This document shows positions 34,055 to 43,660 of a DNA stretch of 64,000 bases, one piece after another. The position numbers and the translations under genes are program-made. Positions within the stretch are counted from its first letter, which is position 1. Every line of letters begins with the position of its first letter. The stretch is from contig NZ_JAJOMA010000016.1 of the NCBI RefSeq assembly GCF_021129235.1, positions 124,001-188,000 of the forward strand. The letters are read 5' to 3'. The notes below the pieces were generated by a model, which did no database searches, was not told the origin of the DNA, and saw only the letters and a program-made list of their open reading frames with translations. This DNA comes from Kineosporia mesophila. GTDB taxonomy: Bacteria; Actinomycetota; Actinomycetes; Actinomycetales; Kineosporiaceae.

Positions 34055-35610
34055 TTCGTGTCGATCCGCTGGGACCGCAGCACGTTGATGCCCGGATAGC
34101 CCTGGGCCTGAACGTCTCCCAGCCGGTCGGGCACCCAGGCCGTGACCAGCCGGGTGAACACCACCGGGTAGAGCACGGCCTCGTCGGCGATGGCGTCGAG
34201 CACCTTCTTGTTCTCGCTCTTCGCCGTCGCGTCGTCCTTCGCGTACGCGGCCCTGTCCATCTGGGCGTACAGCGCGTCGGCGTCGGCCCCCTGGAACCGC
34301 GCGTAGGTGGACGACCAGAGTGAGGCCGGGCTGTAGTAGAAGCGCTCGATCAGGTCGGGGTCGTTGCCGAACTGCTGCGGGTTCCCCGAGGCCGCCACCA
34401 CCTGATAGTCCTCACCGCCGTCGAGCTTCGAGAACAGGGCCTTGGTGTCCTGCGCGTTCAGTGTGGTCTTCACCCCGACCGCGTCCCAGCCCTCCTTGAT
34501 CACGTTGATCGTGTCGGCCACCAGCGAGGTGTTGGTCGAGCCCAGCGTGATGCTCAGGTCGCTGACCCCGGCCTCCTTCAGCAGTTGCTCGGCCTTCTCC
34601 GGGTCGTAGGCGTAGTCGGTGGACGCCTTCTGGTATGCCTCCAGCTCGGGGTTCAGATACGAGGTGGCCGCCACCCCCTGCCCCTTCAGCGCGACCGCGA
34701 CGACCTTGTCGGCGTCGATCGCGTAATGCAGCGCCTGCCGCACACGCTTGTCGTCGAACGGCTTCTTCTGGGTGTTGAACATCAGGAAGACGTTGTTCTG
34801 CCCCTGCACCGCCTCGACCTCACGACCGTCTTTACGCAGCTGATCGATGTTGGCCGGCGGGATGTTGTCGGCGATCTGCGCCTGCGGCCGGGCCCCCGAC
34901 ACCGCCGCCACGCGCGGTGCGGCGTCGACGATCGACTTCCAGACCATCGAGTCGTACTGCGCCGGATGATCGCCGTTGTACTGGTCGTTCTTCACGAAGG
35001 TGGTGTGGTCGAGCGCGGCCTGCTCACTGATCTCGTACGGCCCCGACCCGACCGTCTTACCGGCCGCCGCCTCTTCCCACTTCCCGCCGAACACGTGCTG
35101 CGGCAGGATCATCGCGGTCTCGACCCGGTTCAGCGCATACCGGAAGGGACGCTTGAGCCGGAACTCGACCGTCGAGTCGTCCTTGGCCACCACCTTGTCC
35201 AGCCAGCCCGAGAAGAAGGCCCGCAGCTGCACGTTCTCCTGCGGATCGAGGATGCGGTCGTAGGTGAACACCACGTCGTCGGCCGTCACCGGTTTCCCGT
35301 CCGACCATTTCGCCCCTTCGCGCAACTGGAACGTGATGGTCGTGCCGTCCACCTCGTCCGGCACCGCCGCCAGGGCGACCTCCGGCTCGCGAGTGATCGG
35401 GTCACCGGCCACGAGCGGCTCGTAGACGTTGGTGAAGGCAGCCATCGAGAAGGCGGACGCGGTCTGCGTCGGGTCCCAGCTCTGGTTGTTGCCGTACCCG
35501 ATCACGGCGGTGAGAGTTCCCGTGCCGGAACTACTGTCGGACGAGGCCGGACCACCGCAGGCCGCCAGCAGTACGGCGATCGCGGCCAGACCTAGCAGTG
35601 AACGGTGCAT
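34051..35610 (-). CDS. Peptide-type ABC solute-binding lipoprotein (family 5)
   Basis: 519-residue extracellular binding protein. The lipobox LLAAC at about residues 14-18 marks lipid attachment. The SBP_bac_5 core includes REGAKWSDGKPVTADDVVFTYDRI and VGSGPYEI, and the DKRVRQALHYAIDADKVV segment. It delivers its ligand to the DppBCDF-like permease encoded directly downstream. Ligand cannot be told; the family includes peptide, nickel, glutathione and opine binders. First gene of the operon, with the promoter in the 117 bases before 35611. Confidence 0.94.
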   Translation of the reverse strand: MHRSLLGLAAIAVLLAACGGPASSDSSSGTGTLTAVIGYGNNQSWDPTQTASAFSMAAFTNVYEPLVAGDPITREPEVALAAVPDEVDGTTITFQLREGAKWSDGKPVTADDVVFTYDRILDPQENVQLRAFFSGWLDKVVAKDDSTVEFRLKRPFRYALNRVETAMILPQHVFGGKWEEAAAGKTVGSGPYEISEQAALDHTTFVKNDQYNGDHPAQYDSMVWKSIVDAAPRVAAVSGARPQAQIADNIPPANIDQLRKDGREVEAVQGQNNVFLMFNTQKKPFDDKRVRQALHYAIDADKVVAVALKGQGVAATSYLNPELEAYQKASTDYAYDPEKAEQLLKEAGVSDLSITLGSTNTSLVADTINVIKEGWDAVGVKTTLNAQDTKALFSKLDGGEDYQVVAASGNPQQFGNDPDLIERFYYSPASLWSSTYARFQGADADALYAQMDRAAYAKDDATAKSENKKVLDAIADEAVLYPVVFTRLVTAWVPDRLGDVQAQGYPGINVLRSQRIDTK

Positions 35611-35727
35611 GTGGTGACTCCTTCGTCCGCCCCACCCGGCAGGTCACGAAGACCCTTGCGCCCCCAAAGCGTAGGTACGGACTGAAACTTCTGCCAAACA
35701 AGAACTTTCACTGCACTCAGGCTTGCC

Positions 35728-36900
35728 TTACATGGCCAGGCGCCGCCAGGCCAGCTCCGCCAGCGTCGCCGCCTGCTCGCCGAGCACCGAGTCGTCGAAC
35801 ACCGCCGCGGGCGAGTGCATGGACGGCCCGTGGTCCTCGCCGGCCCGGGCACCGAGGAAGACCAGCGTTCCCGGCACCTTCTCGAGAACGTACGAGAAGT
35901 CCTCCGACGCCATCCCCGGGGCGGGCAGCACCTGGAGGTGCTCGGTGCCGTGGAGTTCCTCCAGCCACCCGAGCACCCGCTGGGTCTCGTCCGGGTCGTT
36001 GTGGGTCACCGGATAGGAATTGATGACGTCCACCTCCACCGGGCATCGATGTGCGGCTCCCAGCGCGGTCACCAGGGCGGGCAGTTCGGCCTGCACGAAG
36101 TCCAGCGTCGTGCGCGACAGCGTGCGGATGTTCAGGTCGATCTCGACCATGGAAGGGATCACGTTGCCGGCCAGCGAATTGCTGGCCAGCCGGGTCACCG
36201 AGATCACCGCCGGCTCAGCCACCGCAATTCGACGGGTGACGAAACTCTGCACGGCCAGTACGATCTCGGCCGCCACCGGAACCGGGTCGACCCCCTCCTG
36301 GGGAAAGGCCGCGTGCCCGCCGGCGCCCAGCACCCGCAGCTTCATCCCGCTGGCGCCGGCCATGATCGGGCCCGGCCGGGTGACGTACAGCCCGCGCGGC
36401 GTGGCGCTGTCGACGTGGATCGCGTACGCGGCCACCGGGGTCTCACCGGCCACGTCGAGCAGGCCTTCCTCGAGCATGATCCGGCCGCCGGCGAAGCCCT
36501 CCTCACCGGGCTGGAACATGAACACGACCGTCCCCGGCAGCTCGGCCCGGCGCTCGTGCAGCAGCCTCACCGCGCCGACCAGCCCGGCGGTGTGCAGGTC
36601 GTGACCACACGCGTGCATCGCCCCGTTGCCCGAGGCGTAGTCCAGGCCGGTGTCCTCCACGATCGGCAGCCCGTCCATGTCACCGCGCAGCAGCACCACC
36701 GGCCCGGGCCGGCCGCCCCGCAGCACGGCGACCACCGAGCTGAGCCCGACGCCGGTCGTGATCTCCAGGTCGAGCCCGGCCAGGGCCTCCAGCACGGTCG
36801 CCTGGGTCTGCGGCAGGTGCAGCCCCAGTTCGGGGGTGGCGTGCAGTCGGCGGCGCAGCGCCACCAGGTTGGGCAGCAGGTGATCGGTGTCGAAGCCCAT
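35728..36900 (-). CDS. M20 family metallo-amidohydrolase (hippurate/N-acyl amino acid hydrolase-like)
   Basis: 390 residues. Metal and catalytic features of the M20D group are present: RRLHATPELG near the start, ACGHDLHTAG (zinc ligands), FMFQPGEEG (catalytic Glu), the dimerisation domain, and GMASEDFSYVL and GPSMHSP near the end. Such enzymes cleave N-acyl or peptide-like amides in the cytoplasm. The ATG at 36900 overlaps the stop codon of the upstream hydrolase (TGATG). It sits between the hydrolase and the leftward transporter operon, so it may act on the imported compound. Confidence 0.93.
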   Translation of the reverse strand: MGFDTDHLLPNLVALRRRLHATPELGLHLPQTQATVLEALAGLDLEITTGVGLSSVVAVLRGGRPGPVVLLRGDMDGLPIVEDTGLDYASGNGAMHACGHDLHTAGLVGAVRLLHERRAELPGTVVFMFQPGEEGFAGGRIMLEEGLLDVAGETPVAAYAIHVDSATPRGLYVTRPGPIMAGASGMKLRVLGAGGHAAFPQEGVDPVPVAAEIVLAVQSFVTRRIAVAEPAVISVTRLASNSLAGNVIPSMVEIDLNIRTLSRTTLDFVQAELPALVTALGAAHRCPVEVDVINSYPVTHNDPDETQRVLGWLEELHGTEHLQVLPAPGMASEDFSYVLEKVPGTLVFLGARAGEDHGPSMHSPAAVFDDSVLGEQAATLAELAWRRLAM

Positions 36901-37739
36901 CAGGCCCTCCCGGTGTGACGGTGGATCGTGGCGGTCAGCTCGGGCCACAGCTCGCGGGGGATCGAGTGGCCCATGCCCGCGTAGACGTGCACCTCGGCGC
37001 CGTCGATCAGCGCGGCCATGTCGACGGCGGCCCGCCAGTGCAGGCTCGGGTCGTTACGCCCGTGCAGGATCAGCGTCGGAACGGTGATCGTGTGCAGGCG
37101 TTCGGTGCGGCTCGGCGCCCGCAGGATCGCGGCCCACTGCCGCGGCACCCCGTCGGGCCGGTAGCCCCGGTCGTAGGCCCGGGCCGCCACGGCGCGCGCC
37201 TCGTCCTCGTCGAACGGGTACCCGTCGCCGTCGAGGAACCTCAGCAGTCCGGTGTAGCCCTCGATCGTGTCCTCGCGTGGCCACCGCTTCTGCGGCTGGG
37301 CGAAGGCGGCACCGTCGTGCGAGCCGATCAGGTGTGCCGGGTCCTTGCCGGGGATCGTGTAGAGCAGCGTCAGGCTGCGCACGCGCTCCGGGTGGTCGAG
37401 GGCCAGCAACTGGGCGATGAAGCCGCCCATCGACTGCCCGAGCACGTGGGCGCTGTCCAGGCCCAGGTCGTCGAGCACCGCGAGCACGTCGCTCGCCATG
37501 TCGTCGAGGTCGTACCCGCCGTCGAGATCCTCCGGACCGCCGAACATCTGCGAGAGGCCGGTGTCGCGGTTGTCGAGACGGATCACCCACAGACCGGCGG
37601 CGGCGAGCTGATCGCAGAACCCCTCCGGGAAGCTGACGAGCTGGGCTCCGTGACCGGAGATCAGGACGAGCGGAGGGCTGTCGGGAGCGCCCATCGTCTC
37701 GTAGTAGATCTCGGCCCGGCCGGACCGGGATACCGGCAT
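36900..37739 (-). CDS. Alpha/beta hydrolase
   Basis: 279 residues with the nucleophile elbow GQSMGG (Ser about 104), an acid in HGRNDPSLHW and the histidine in YAGMGHSIP. The oxyanion-hole region LISGHGAQLVSFP fits the family. No signal peptide. Relatives include esterases, epoxide hydrolases and C-C hydrolases; the cap domain (about 135-215) is not diagnostic. Translationally coupled to the M20 gene downstream, and follows the PucR gene by 118 bases on the same strand. Confidence 0.9.
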   Translation of the reverse strand: MPVSRSGRAEIYYETMGAPDSPPLVLISGHGAQLVSFPEGFCDQLAAAGLWVIRLDNRDTGLSQMFGGPEDLDGGYDLDDMASDVLAVLDDLGLDSAHVLGQSMGGFIAQLLALDHPERVRSLTLLYTIPGKDPAHLIGSHDGAAFAQPQKRWPREDTIEGYTGLLRFLDGDGYPFDEDEARAVAARAYDRGYRPDGVPRQWAAILRAPSRTERLHTITVPTLILHGRNDPSLHWRAAVDMAALIDGAEVHVYAGMGHSIPRELWPELTATIHRHTGRA

Positions 37740-37857
37740 CGTGACACTCCTTGCGACACAGGGGGTTCACTCGATCGGGTCGGCCAGAGCAGCCGCCCGT
37801 TGCGCCGAACCATAGCGCGCAAGGTGCGCCGCTCGTCCATAGTTGAACCGAAAGTCG

Positions 37858-39333
37858 TTACCGCCCAGGTGCGATCAAACGCACCCGACAGGCCAGCTCG
37901 ACGGCGAACCGAACGTCGGGGTCGCCCAGGTCGAGCCGGAGGGTCTTCTCGATCCGGCGGATGCGGTAGTTGACCGCGTTCGGGTGCAGGTTCAGCTCGG
38001 CCCCGGCCCGGGCCAGCGAGTTGCGATGGCCCAGGTAGGCGCGCAGGGTGAGCATCGCCTCGGTCGCCCGTTCCGGGCCGAGTTCGTCCAGCGGGGAGAG
38101 GATGTCGTCGAGCAGCGCCCGGCTCAGCGGTGAGGCGTAGAAGTCCAGCAGCACCCGGCGCAGCCCGGTGACGTCGGTGACGGTGATGCTGCCGGCCCGC
38201 CCGCCGGCCACCGCGGTCTCGGCCGCGATCCGGGCCTCCGTCGCCGACTGCCGCATCCCGGCCGCCCCCACGGCCGGTGTCCCCAGCCCGGCCGTGTAGG
38301 TCCAGCCGTCGCCCGAGACGTGCGCGACCACGTCCTCCACCACCTCACGCAGCCGGCGCTGGTGGTCGGGGGCCCCGATCTCCTCGGAGGCCACCACGAT
38401 CGCGTCGTCCCGGAAGACCGCCAGGTGCCACAGCTCGTCCCGGCTCTCCGTGATCTGCAGGGTGCGCAGTTCCAGGGCCTGGGCGAGAACGGCCGGAGGA
38501 CGACGCTTCTCACCACTGGCGGGGGTCGGGGTGAGCCAGGCCACGGCGTGCGAGAGCTGGAGCGGCAGACCCGCCCGCACCGCCTCGGTCGCGAACCCGT
38601 CGAGCCGCGCCGAGTCGGCGAAGACCAGCTCGATGATCAGGTCGGCCCGCGAGCGCGCGGGCCCGAAACGGTCGGCCAGTTCGCGCTGCACCGCGCGCGA
38701 GAGCAGCGCCGCGACCACCGGCAGGGCGATGTCCGTGGCGGAGTCGTGCTGGTCGGTGACCAGCCGGCCCACCGGCACCTCGCCGACACAGACGGCGTCG
38801 GGTTCGGCCCAGGTCACCGAGGGGTCGTCGGCCAGGGTCAGGGTCACGCCGAGCGCGGCGCCCGCGACCTGGAGCACCGTGCCGGAGTCGCGGGTCGCGG
38901 CCTGGCCGGCCAGCTCGATCGCCCGCCCGGCCCGGGTCAGCGCCTCGGCGGCCCCGCCGCGCAGGATCCGGTCGATGGCCACGGCCAGCTCGGAGGCCGG
39001 GGCGGGGCCGGTCAGCACGGGCAGGCCGGCCCGCTCGGCCAGTACCCGCACGGTGTGCGCCACCGGCACCTCGCCGATCAGGAGAAGGGCGGCGCTACCA
39101 GCGGCGATGGCCCGGCGCACGGCGATGTCGACCTGGTAGGAACGCACCGGGCGGCCGTCTGCCAGCGCAGCCACCACCAGACATCCGGGCGTGGCCTCGG
39201 CCAGGTCGTCGAAGGCCACGATCTCGACCCCGGAGGGCTTGGTGGTGGTCAGCGGCCCGGCGACGTGATGCACCCCGAATCGGGTGGTCTGTTCGAGAAT
39301 GCCCGCCACGGTGACCGCTCCAGCCTGTTCCAT
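37858..39333 (-). CDS. PucR/CdaR-family transcription regulator
   Basis: 491 residues from ATG at 39333. An N-terminal PucR-like sensor domain (about 1-125, MEQAGAVTVAGILEQ) and a central GGDEF-like/CdaR segment lead to the C-terminal PucR HTH. The HTH is TLRAYLGHRNSLARAGAELNLHPNAVNYRIRRIEKTL (about 425-470). PucR-type regulators often control purine, hydantoin, allantoin or amino acid use and are activated by pathway metabolites. It is divergent from the DUF917-HyuA operon with only 74 bases between starts, so it very likely controls that operon and perhaps the leftward set. Confidence 0.92.
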   Translation of the reverse strand: MEQAGAVTVAGILEQTTRFGVHHVAGPLTTTKPSGVEIVAFDDLAEATPGCLVVAALADGRPVRSYQVDIAVRRAIAAGSAALLLIGEVPVAHTVRVLAERAGLPVLTGPAPASELAVAIDRILRGGAAEALTRAGRAIELAGQAATRDSGTVLQVAGAALGVTLTLADDPSVTWAEPDAVCVGEVPVGRLVTDQHDSATDIALPVVAALLSRAVQRELADRFGPARSRADLIIELVFADSARLDGFATEAVRAGLPLQLSHAVAWLTPTPASGEKRRPPAVLAQALELRTLQITESRDELWHLAVFRDDAIVVASEEIGAPDHQRRLREVVEDVVAHVSGDGWTYTAGLGTPAVGAAGMRQSATEARIAAETAVAGGRAGSITVTDVTGLRRVLLDFYASPLSRALLDDILSPLDELGPERATEAMLTLRAYLGHRNSLARAGAELNLHPNAVNYRIRRIEKTLRLDLGDPDVRFAVELACRVRLIAPGR

Positions 39334-39407
39334 CAGCACAGTTTGCCGGGATTCTCTGGTCTGACAACACATTGGGAGACGTGAGGGACGAACGTAATGT
39401 CACCTCC

Positions 39408-40505
39408 ATGCATCACTCCCAGGCACGCCGGGTCATCGATCTGGCCGATGTCGACGCCCTGGCCGCCGGTGCCGCGATCTTCGGTACCGGCGGCGGTGGC
39501 GCCGTCCACACCAGCAGGCTGGCCACGCGATTGCGGATCGAGGAGTTCGGTCCGGTGCCGCTGGTCGGCGTCGACGAACTCACGCCCGACGACGCGGTGA
39601 TCACCATGTCCGCGATGGGCGCTCCCGGGGTCGGCCTGGAGGTGCTCACCGCCGCCGGCCAGGCACAGACCCTGGTACGCGAGGTCGAGCGCTACATCGG
39701 CCGCAAGGTCACCACCGTGATGGCCACCGAGATCGGGGGCAGCAACGGGGTGACGCCGGTGGCGTGGGCCGCGCGGGCCGGGCTGGCCGTGCTCGACGCC
39801 GACCAGATGGGCCGGGCCTTCCCGATGGCCACGATGACCTCGACGAACGTGGCGAAACTGCCGATGGGCGTGGCGGTGATGTGCGACGGCATCGGCAACG
39901 TGTCGCTGCTGCACCCGGTCAACGGGGCCTGGCTGGAACGTCACGCCCGGGCGCTGACCGTGGCCAGTGGCGGGATCGCGCTCGGCGCGGGCGTTCTCCG
40001 GGTGGAGGACGCGCAGGCCGGGGCGGTGATCCGGGGCACGGTGAGCCGCGCGATCGAGGTCGGGCACCACCTGCTGGGCTCGCCGGAGCCGGTCGCGGCG
40101 CTGGTCGAGGTGCTCGGCGCCGCGCTGCTGATCACCGGGAAGGTGATCGACGTGGAGCGGGTCACCGAGGGCGGCTTCACCCGCGGCTCGGTGACGGTGG
40201 AGGGCATCGGCGGCGACCGGGACCGCCTGGTGCGCGTGGAGATCCAGAACGAGAACCTGGTGGCGCTGGAGGACGGCGAGGTCCTGGTCAGCGTGCCCGA
40301 CCTGATCACCGTGGTGGATTCCGAGACGGGTGAGGCGATCTCGACCGAGAACCTGCGGTTCGGGCAGCGCATCGCGGTCCTGGCCTGGCCCTGCGACCCG
40401 CTCTGGCGCACCGAGCGCGGGCTGGAGCTCACCGGCCCCCCGGCCTTCGGTTATGACATTCCCTATGTGCCACTGACTGTTTCATCGGAAGGGGCCGTGC
40501 GATGA
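39408..40505 (+). CDS. DUF917 family protein
   Basis: 365 residues. Starts with a short helix then LAAGAAIFGTGGGGAVH, the DUF917 glycine-rich opening. KVTTVMATEIGGSNGVTPVAWAARAGLAVLDADQMGRAFP is its conserved core. DUF917 genes recur beside HyuA-type hydantoinase genes, as here: the stop codon overlaps the hyuA-like start (ATGA). The domain's own reaction is not settled. ATG at 39408 is chosen for fit to the family; its ribosome-binding site is poor, and TTG at 39372 is in frame. Confidence 0.9.
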   Translation: MHHSQARRVIDLADVDALAAGAAIFGTGGGGAVHTSRLATRLRIEEFGPVPLVGVDELTPDDAVITMSAMGAPGVGLEVLTAAGQAQTLVREVERYIGRKVTTVMATEIGGSNGVTPVAWAARAGLAVLDADQMGRAFPMATMTSTNVAKLPMGVAVMCDGIGNVSLLHPVNGAWLERHARALTVASGGIALGAGVLRVEDAQAGAVIRGTVSRAIEVGHHLLGSPEPVAALVEVLGAALLITGKVIDVERVTEGGFTRGSVTVEGIGGDRDRLVRVEIQNENLVALEDGEVLVSVPDLITVVDSETGEAISTENLRFGQRIAVLAWPCDPLWRTERGLELTGPPAFGYDIPYVPLTVSSEGAVR

Positions 40506-42046
40506 GCGCCCAGCTCTCGATCGGCATCGACGTCGGTGGCACGAACACCGATGCGGTGGCCCTCGACCCGGCCGGCACCGTGCTGGCCTGGACCAAGCAG
40601 CCCACCACGCCCGACGTGACCGGCGGGATCCGCGCGGCGCTGCGGGCGCTGCTCGCCGAGCTCGGCGAAAGGCGTTCGGAGGTGGGCCGGATCATGCTGG
40701 GTACCACCCACGCCACGAACGCGATCGTGCGGCGCCGCGATCTCGGCCGGGTCGCGGTGATGCGCCTGGGCGCCCCGATGGCCAGTGACTTCCCGCCGCT
40801 GGCGGGCTGGCCGGCCGACCTGCGCGAGGCGGTGCTGGCCGGTTCGGTGCTGACCGGCGGCGGGCACCTGATGGACGGGTACCCGATCTCGCCGCTCGAC
40901 CGGGACGGCATCCGCCGCTTCCTCGACGGTCTCGACGGCTACGACGCGGTGGCGGTCTGCGGCATCTTCAGCCCGTCGTTCCCCGAGCAGGAGCTCGAGG
41001 TTCAGGCGCTGATCCACGATCACGCCGGGCCGGACGTCGCGGTGTCGCTGAGCCACGAGATCGGCGCCCTGGGCGTGATGGAGCGCGAGAACGCCACCGT
41101 GCTGAACGCCGCGCTGTACGGGGTCGCCCGCGACGTCACGCAGGCGCTGCTCGATGTGGTGACCGAGGAGAAGCTCAGCGCCACGACCTATTTCGCGCAG
41201 AACGACGGCACGCTGATGGCGGTCGACTACGCGGCCCACTACCCGGTGCTGACGATCGGCTCGGGGCCCGCCAACTCGATCCGCGGTGCCGCCTTCCTCT
41301 CCGGCACCGACCACGCCGTCATCATCGACGTCGGCGGCACCACCAGCGACCTCGGGGTGCTGGTCGACCGGTTCCCGCGCGAGTCCACCATGCCCCGCGA
41401 GATCGGTGGGGTGACGACCAACTTCCGGATGCCCGACGTCCTCAGTCTGGGTCTGGGTGGCGGCACCGTCGTGGATCCGGCCACCGGCGCCCCCGGGCAC
41501 GACTCGGTCGGGTACCGGATCACGCAGGAGGCACTGCTCTTCGGTGGCTCCACCCCCACCCTGACCGACGCCGCGGCGCTGGCCGACGGGCGGCTGACCG
41601 GGGTCTCCCCCGAGATCGCCGCGGCCCTGCGCACCGCCCGGGCCCGGGCCCACGACCGGATCGAGTCCGCCGTGGAACGGATGTCGCTGGGCCGCACCGG
41701 GCTTGCGCTGGTGGTGGTCGGCGGCGGGGGTTTCCTGGTACCCGACCAGGTGCTCGGTGCCGGCGAGGTGCTGCGCCCGGAGCAGGGCAACGTGGCCAAC
41801 GCGGTCGGGGCGGCCATCGCCCTGGCCGGCGGCCGGGCCGACCAGTTGTGCGACCACGGCGACCGGCTCGCGGCCATCGAGGCCGCCGGCAAGGCCGCGG
41901 TCGAGAAGGCGATCCAGGCCGGGGCCGACCCGCTCCGGGTGGAGATCGTCGATGTTCTGGAGACGCCGGTGTCGTACGCGACCCGGCCCACCCTCAAGGT
42001 GTCCGTCAAGGCAGCAGGGCCGCTGGCCGGCATCGGAAATCCCTGA
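40502..42046 (+). CDS. Hydantoinase A / 5-oxoprolinase family protein (HyuA-like)
   Basis: 514 residues of the ASKHA (actin-like ATPase) class. It has the phosphate-1 loop IGIDVGGTNTDAVAL, a LGTTHATNAIV stretch, IGSGPANSIRGAAFL, the phosphate-2 loop VIIDVGGTTSDLGVL and VVVGGGGFLVPDQV. Members open cyclic amides (N-methylhydantoin, 5-oxoproline) with ATP, or carboxylate ketones. It usually needs a HyuB partner, which is absent in this window; DUF917 may take that place. Second gene of the rightward operon, translationally coupled to DUF917. Confidence 0.92.
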   Translation: MSAQLSIGIDVGGTNTDAVALDPAGTVLAWTKQPTTPDVTGGIRAALRALLAELGERRSEVGRIMLGTTHATNAIVRRRDLGRVAVMRLGAPMASDFPPLAGWPADLREAVLAGSVLTGGGHLMDGYPISPLDRDGIRRFLDGLDGYDAVAVCGIFSPSFPEQELEVQALIHDHAGPDVAVSLSHEIGALGVMERENATVLNAALYGVARDVTQALLDVVTEEKLSATTYFAQNDGTLMAVDYAAHYPVLTIGSGPANSIRGAAFLSGTDHAVIIDVGGTTSDLGVLVDRFPRESTMPREIGGVTTNFRMPDVLSLGLGGGTVVDPATGAPGHDSVGYRITQEALLFGGSTPTLTDAAALADGRLTGVSPEIAAALRTARARAHDRIESAVERMSLGRTGLALVVVGGGGFLVPDQVLGAGEVLRPEQGNVANAVGAAIALAGGRADQLCDHGDRLAAIEAAGKAAVEKAIQAGADPLRVEIVDVLETPVSYATRPTLKVSVKAAGPLAGIGNP

Positions 42047-42075
42047 ATCCCGCTTCATGGACTGGAAGAGGAAAC

Positions 42076-43659
42076 ATGGGCAGGAAAGAGCGCATCGCGC
42101 TGATCGTTCCGCTGGGTCTCACCACGCTGGTCGCGTGCGGATCCTCCGGCAGCACCGACACCGGGCAGGACGGTGAGCCGGTCTCCGGCGGCACCTACGT
42201 CAAGGCCATCTCCTCCGACCCGGGAGACCTGAACCCGTTCACCAACGCCTCGCTGGCGGGCCGGGAAATGGTTGCCACCGCCTACGAGTCGCTGGCGAAC
42301 GTCACGGCCGAGGGCGATTTCGTGCCGTGGCTGGCGGAGAGCTGGAAAGAGACGGGCACCAGCATCACGTACACGCTGAAGCCGGGCATCACCTGTTCCG
42401 ACGGCACCCCGTTCACCGCCGGGACCGCCGCCGACAACATCAACTACAACGCCGTCACCAAGAACGCGACCTTCTACTTCGGGTCCCAGATCACCGCGGG
42501 CATCAGCGCCAAGGCCGACGGCAACGTACTCACCGTCACCAGCAAGACCAACGACCCGTTCCTGCTGTCCAACACCGGTACCGTCGCGATGGTCTGCGAG
42601 AGCGGCCTGAAAGATCCCGGCAGCCTGGACGACAAGCCCGCGGGCACCGGCCTCTTCGCGCTCAGCGACGCCACCGCCGGCTCGGAGTACACGTTCACCA
42701 GACGCGACGACTACACCTGGGGGCCGGACGGCGTCACCAGTGACACCGTCGGGCTGCCCGACACCTACGTGGTGCGGGTGGTGACGGACGAGTCGACCGC
42801 CGCGAACCTGCTGCTGTCCGGCGACCTGAACTCCGCCGTGGTGCTGGGCTCGGACCGGCAACGGCTCGACGCGGCGGGCCTGAAGACGGTCGGCACCCGC
42901 AACCCGGTCGGCGAGATCCTGTTCAACGAGCGCTCCGACCGGCCTACCTCCGACCCGAAGGTGCGAGAGGCGCTGAGCCTGGCCCTGAACCAGGAGGAGG
43001 TGGCCAGCGTGGTCACCGACGGCTCGGCGGAGAAGTCGAACGGGCTGGTGGTCTCCACCCCGCTGTTGTGCGTGGGAAGCGGCCCCCGGTGGACCCTTCC
43101 GGCGCAGGACGCCGCCCGGTCCGCGACCCTGCTCGACGAGGCCGGGTGGAAGCTCGGCGCCGACGGCAAGCGCACGAAAGACGGCAAGACCCTGACCGTC
43201 AAATTCATCTACGACGCCGCGACCGCCACCCACGCCGCCGCGGCCGAGCTGGTGCAGCAGACCTGGGACACGCTGGGCGTCACCACCGAGCTGTCGCCGA
43301 ACGATGCGGCCGCCTGGTCCGAGCAGCTGTGGCAGACCTTCGACTGGGACACCGGTTTCGTGCAGGTCGCGCCGGGTAGCCCGGCGGTGCTGAGCAACTT
43401 CTTCGGCGGAGCGACTCCCGACAAGGGCGGCGTGAACTTCATGTTCGTCGACAACCCGGAGTACCAGGCCCTCACCGAGCAGGCCACCGCCGCCGACCCG
43501 GACAGCACCTGCGACCTCTGGCAGCAGGCCGAGACGAAGCTGATCGAGAACTTCGACGCCTTCCCCCTGGCCGACAACCTGATGAAGACCTACTTCACCG
43601 GGTCGGAGCTGGAGAACGGCAACTACACCACGCCCACCGCGATCCGGATGCTGGGCTGA
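42076..43659 (+). CDS. Peptide-type ABC solute-binding lipoprotein (family 5), second system
   Basis: 527 residues with a lipobox LTTLVAC (Cys about residue 20). The SBP_bac_5 fold is shown by LKPGITCSDGTPFTAGTAADNINYNA, KPAGTGLFAL and DPKVREALSLALNQEEVASVV. Two extra Cys (ITC and AMVC) could form a disulfide. GGAAGAGGAA precedes the ATG. It lies 29 bases after the HyuA-like gene, and one base separates it from the permease gene. It differs widely from the binding protein at 34051-35610, so the two systems likely bind different ligands. Confidence 0.93.
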   Translation: MGRKERIALIVPLGLTTLVACGSSGSTDTGQDGEPVSGGTYVKAISSDPGDLNPFTNASLAGREMVATAYESLANVTAEGDFVPWLAESWKETGTSITYTLKPGITCSDGTPFTAGTAADNINYNAVTKNATFYFGSQITAGISAKADGNVLTVTSKTNDPFLLSNTGTVAMVCESGLKDPGSLDDKPAGTGLFALSDATAGSEYTFTRRDDYTWGPDGVTSDTVGLPDTYVVRVVTDESTAANLLLSGDLNSAVVLGSDRQRLDAAGLKTVGTRNPVGEILFNERSDRPTSDPKVREALSLALNQEEVASVVTDGSAEKSNGLVVSTPLLCVGSGPRWTLPAQDAARSATLLDEAGWKLGADGKRTKDGKTLTVKFIYDAATATHAAAAELVQQTWDTLGVTTELSPNDAAAWSEQLWQTFDWDTGFVQVAPGSPAVLSNFFGGATPDKGGVNFMFVDNPEYQALTEQATAADPDSTCDLWQQAETKLIENFDAFPLADNLMKTYFTGSELENGNYTTPTAIRMLG

Positions 43660-43660
43660 C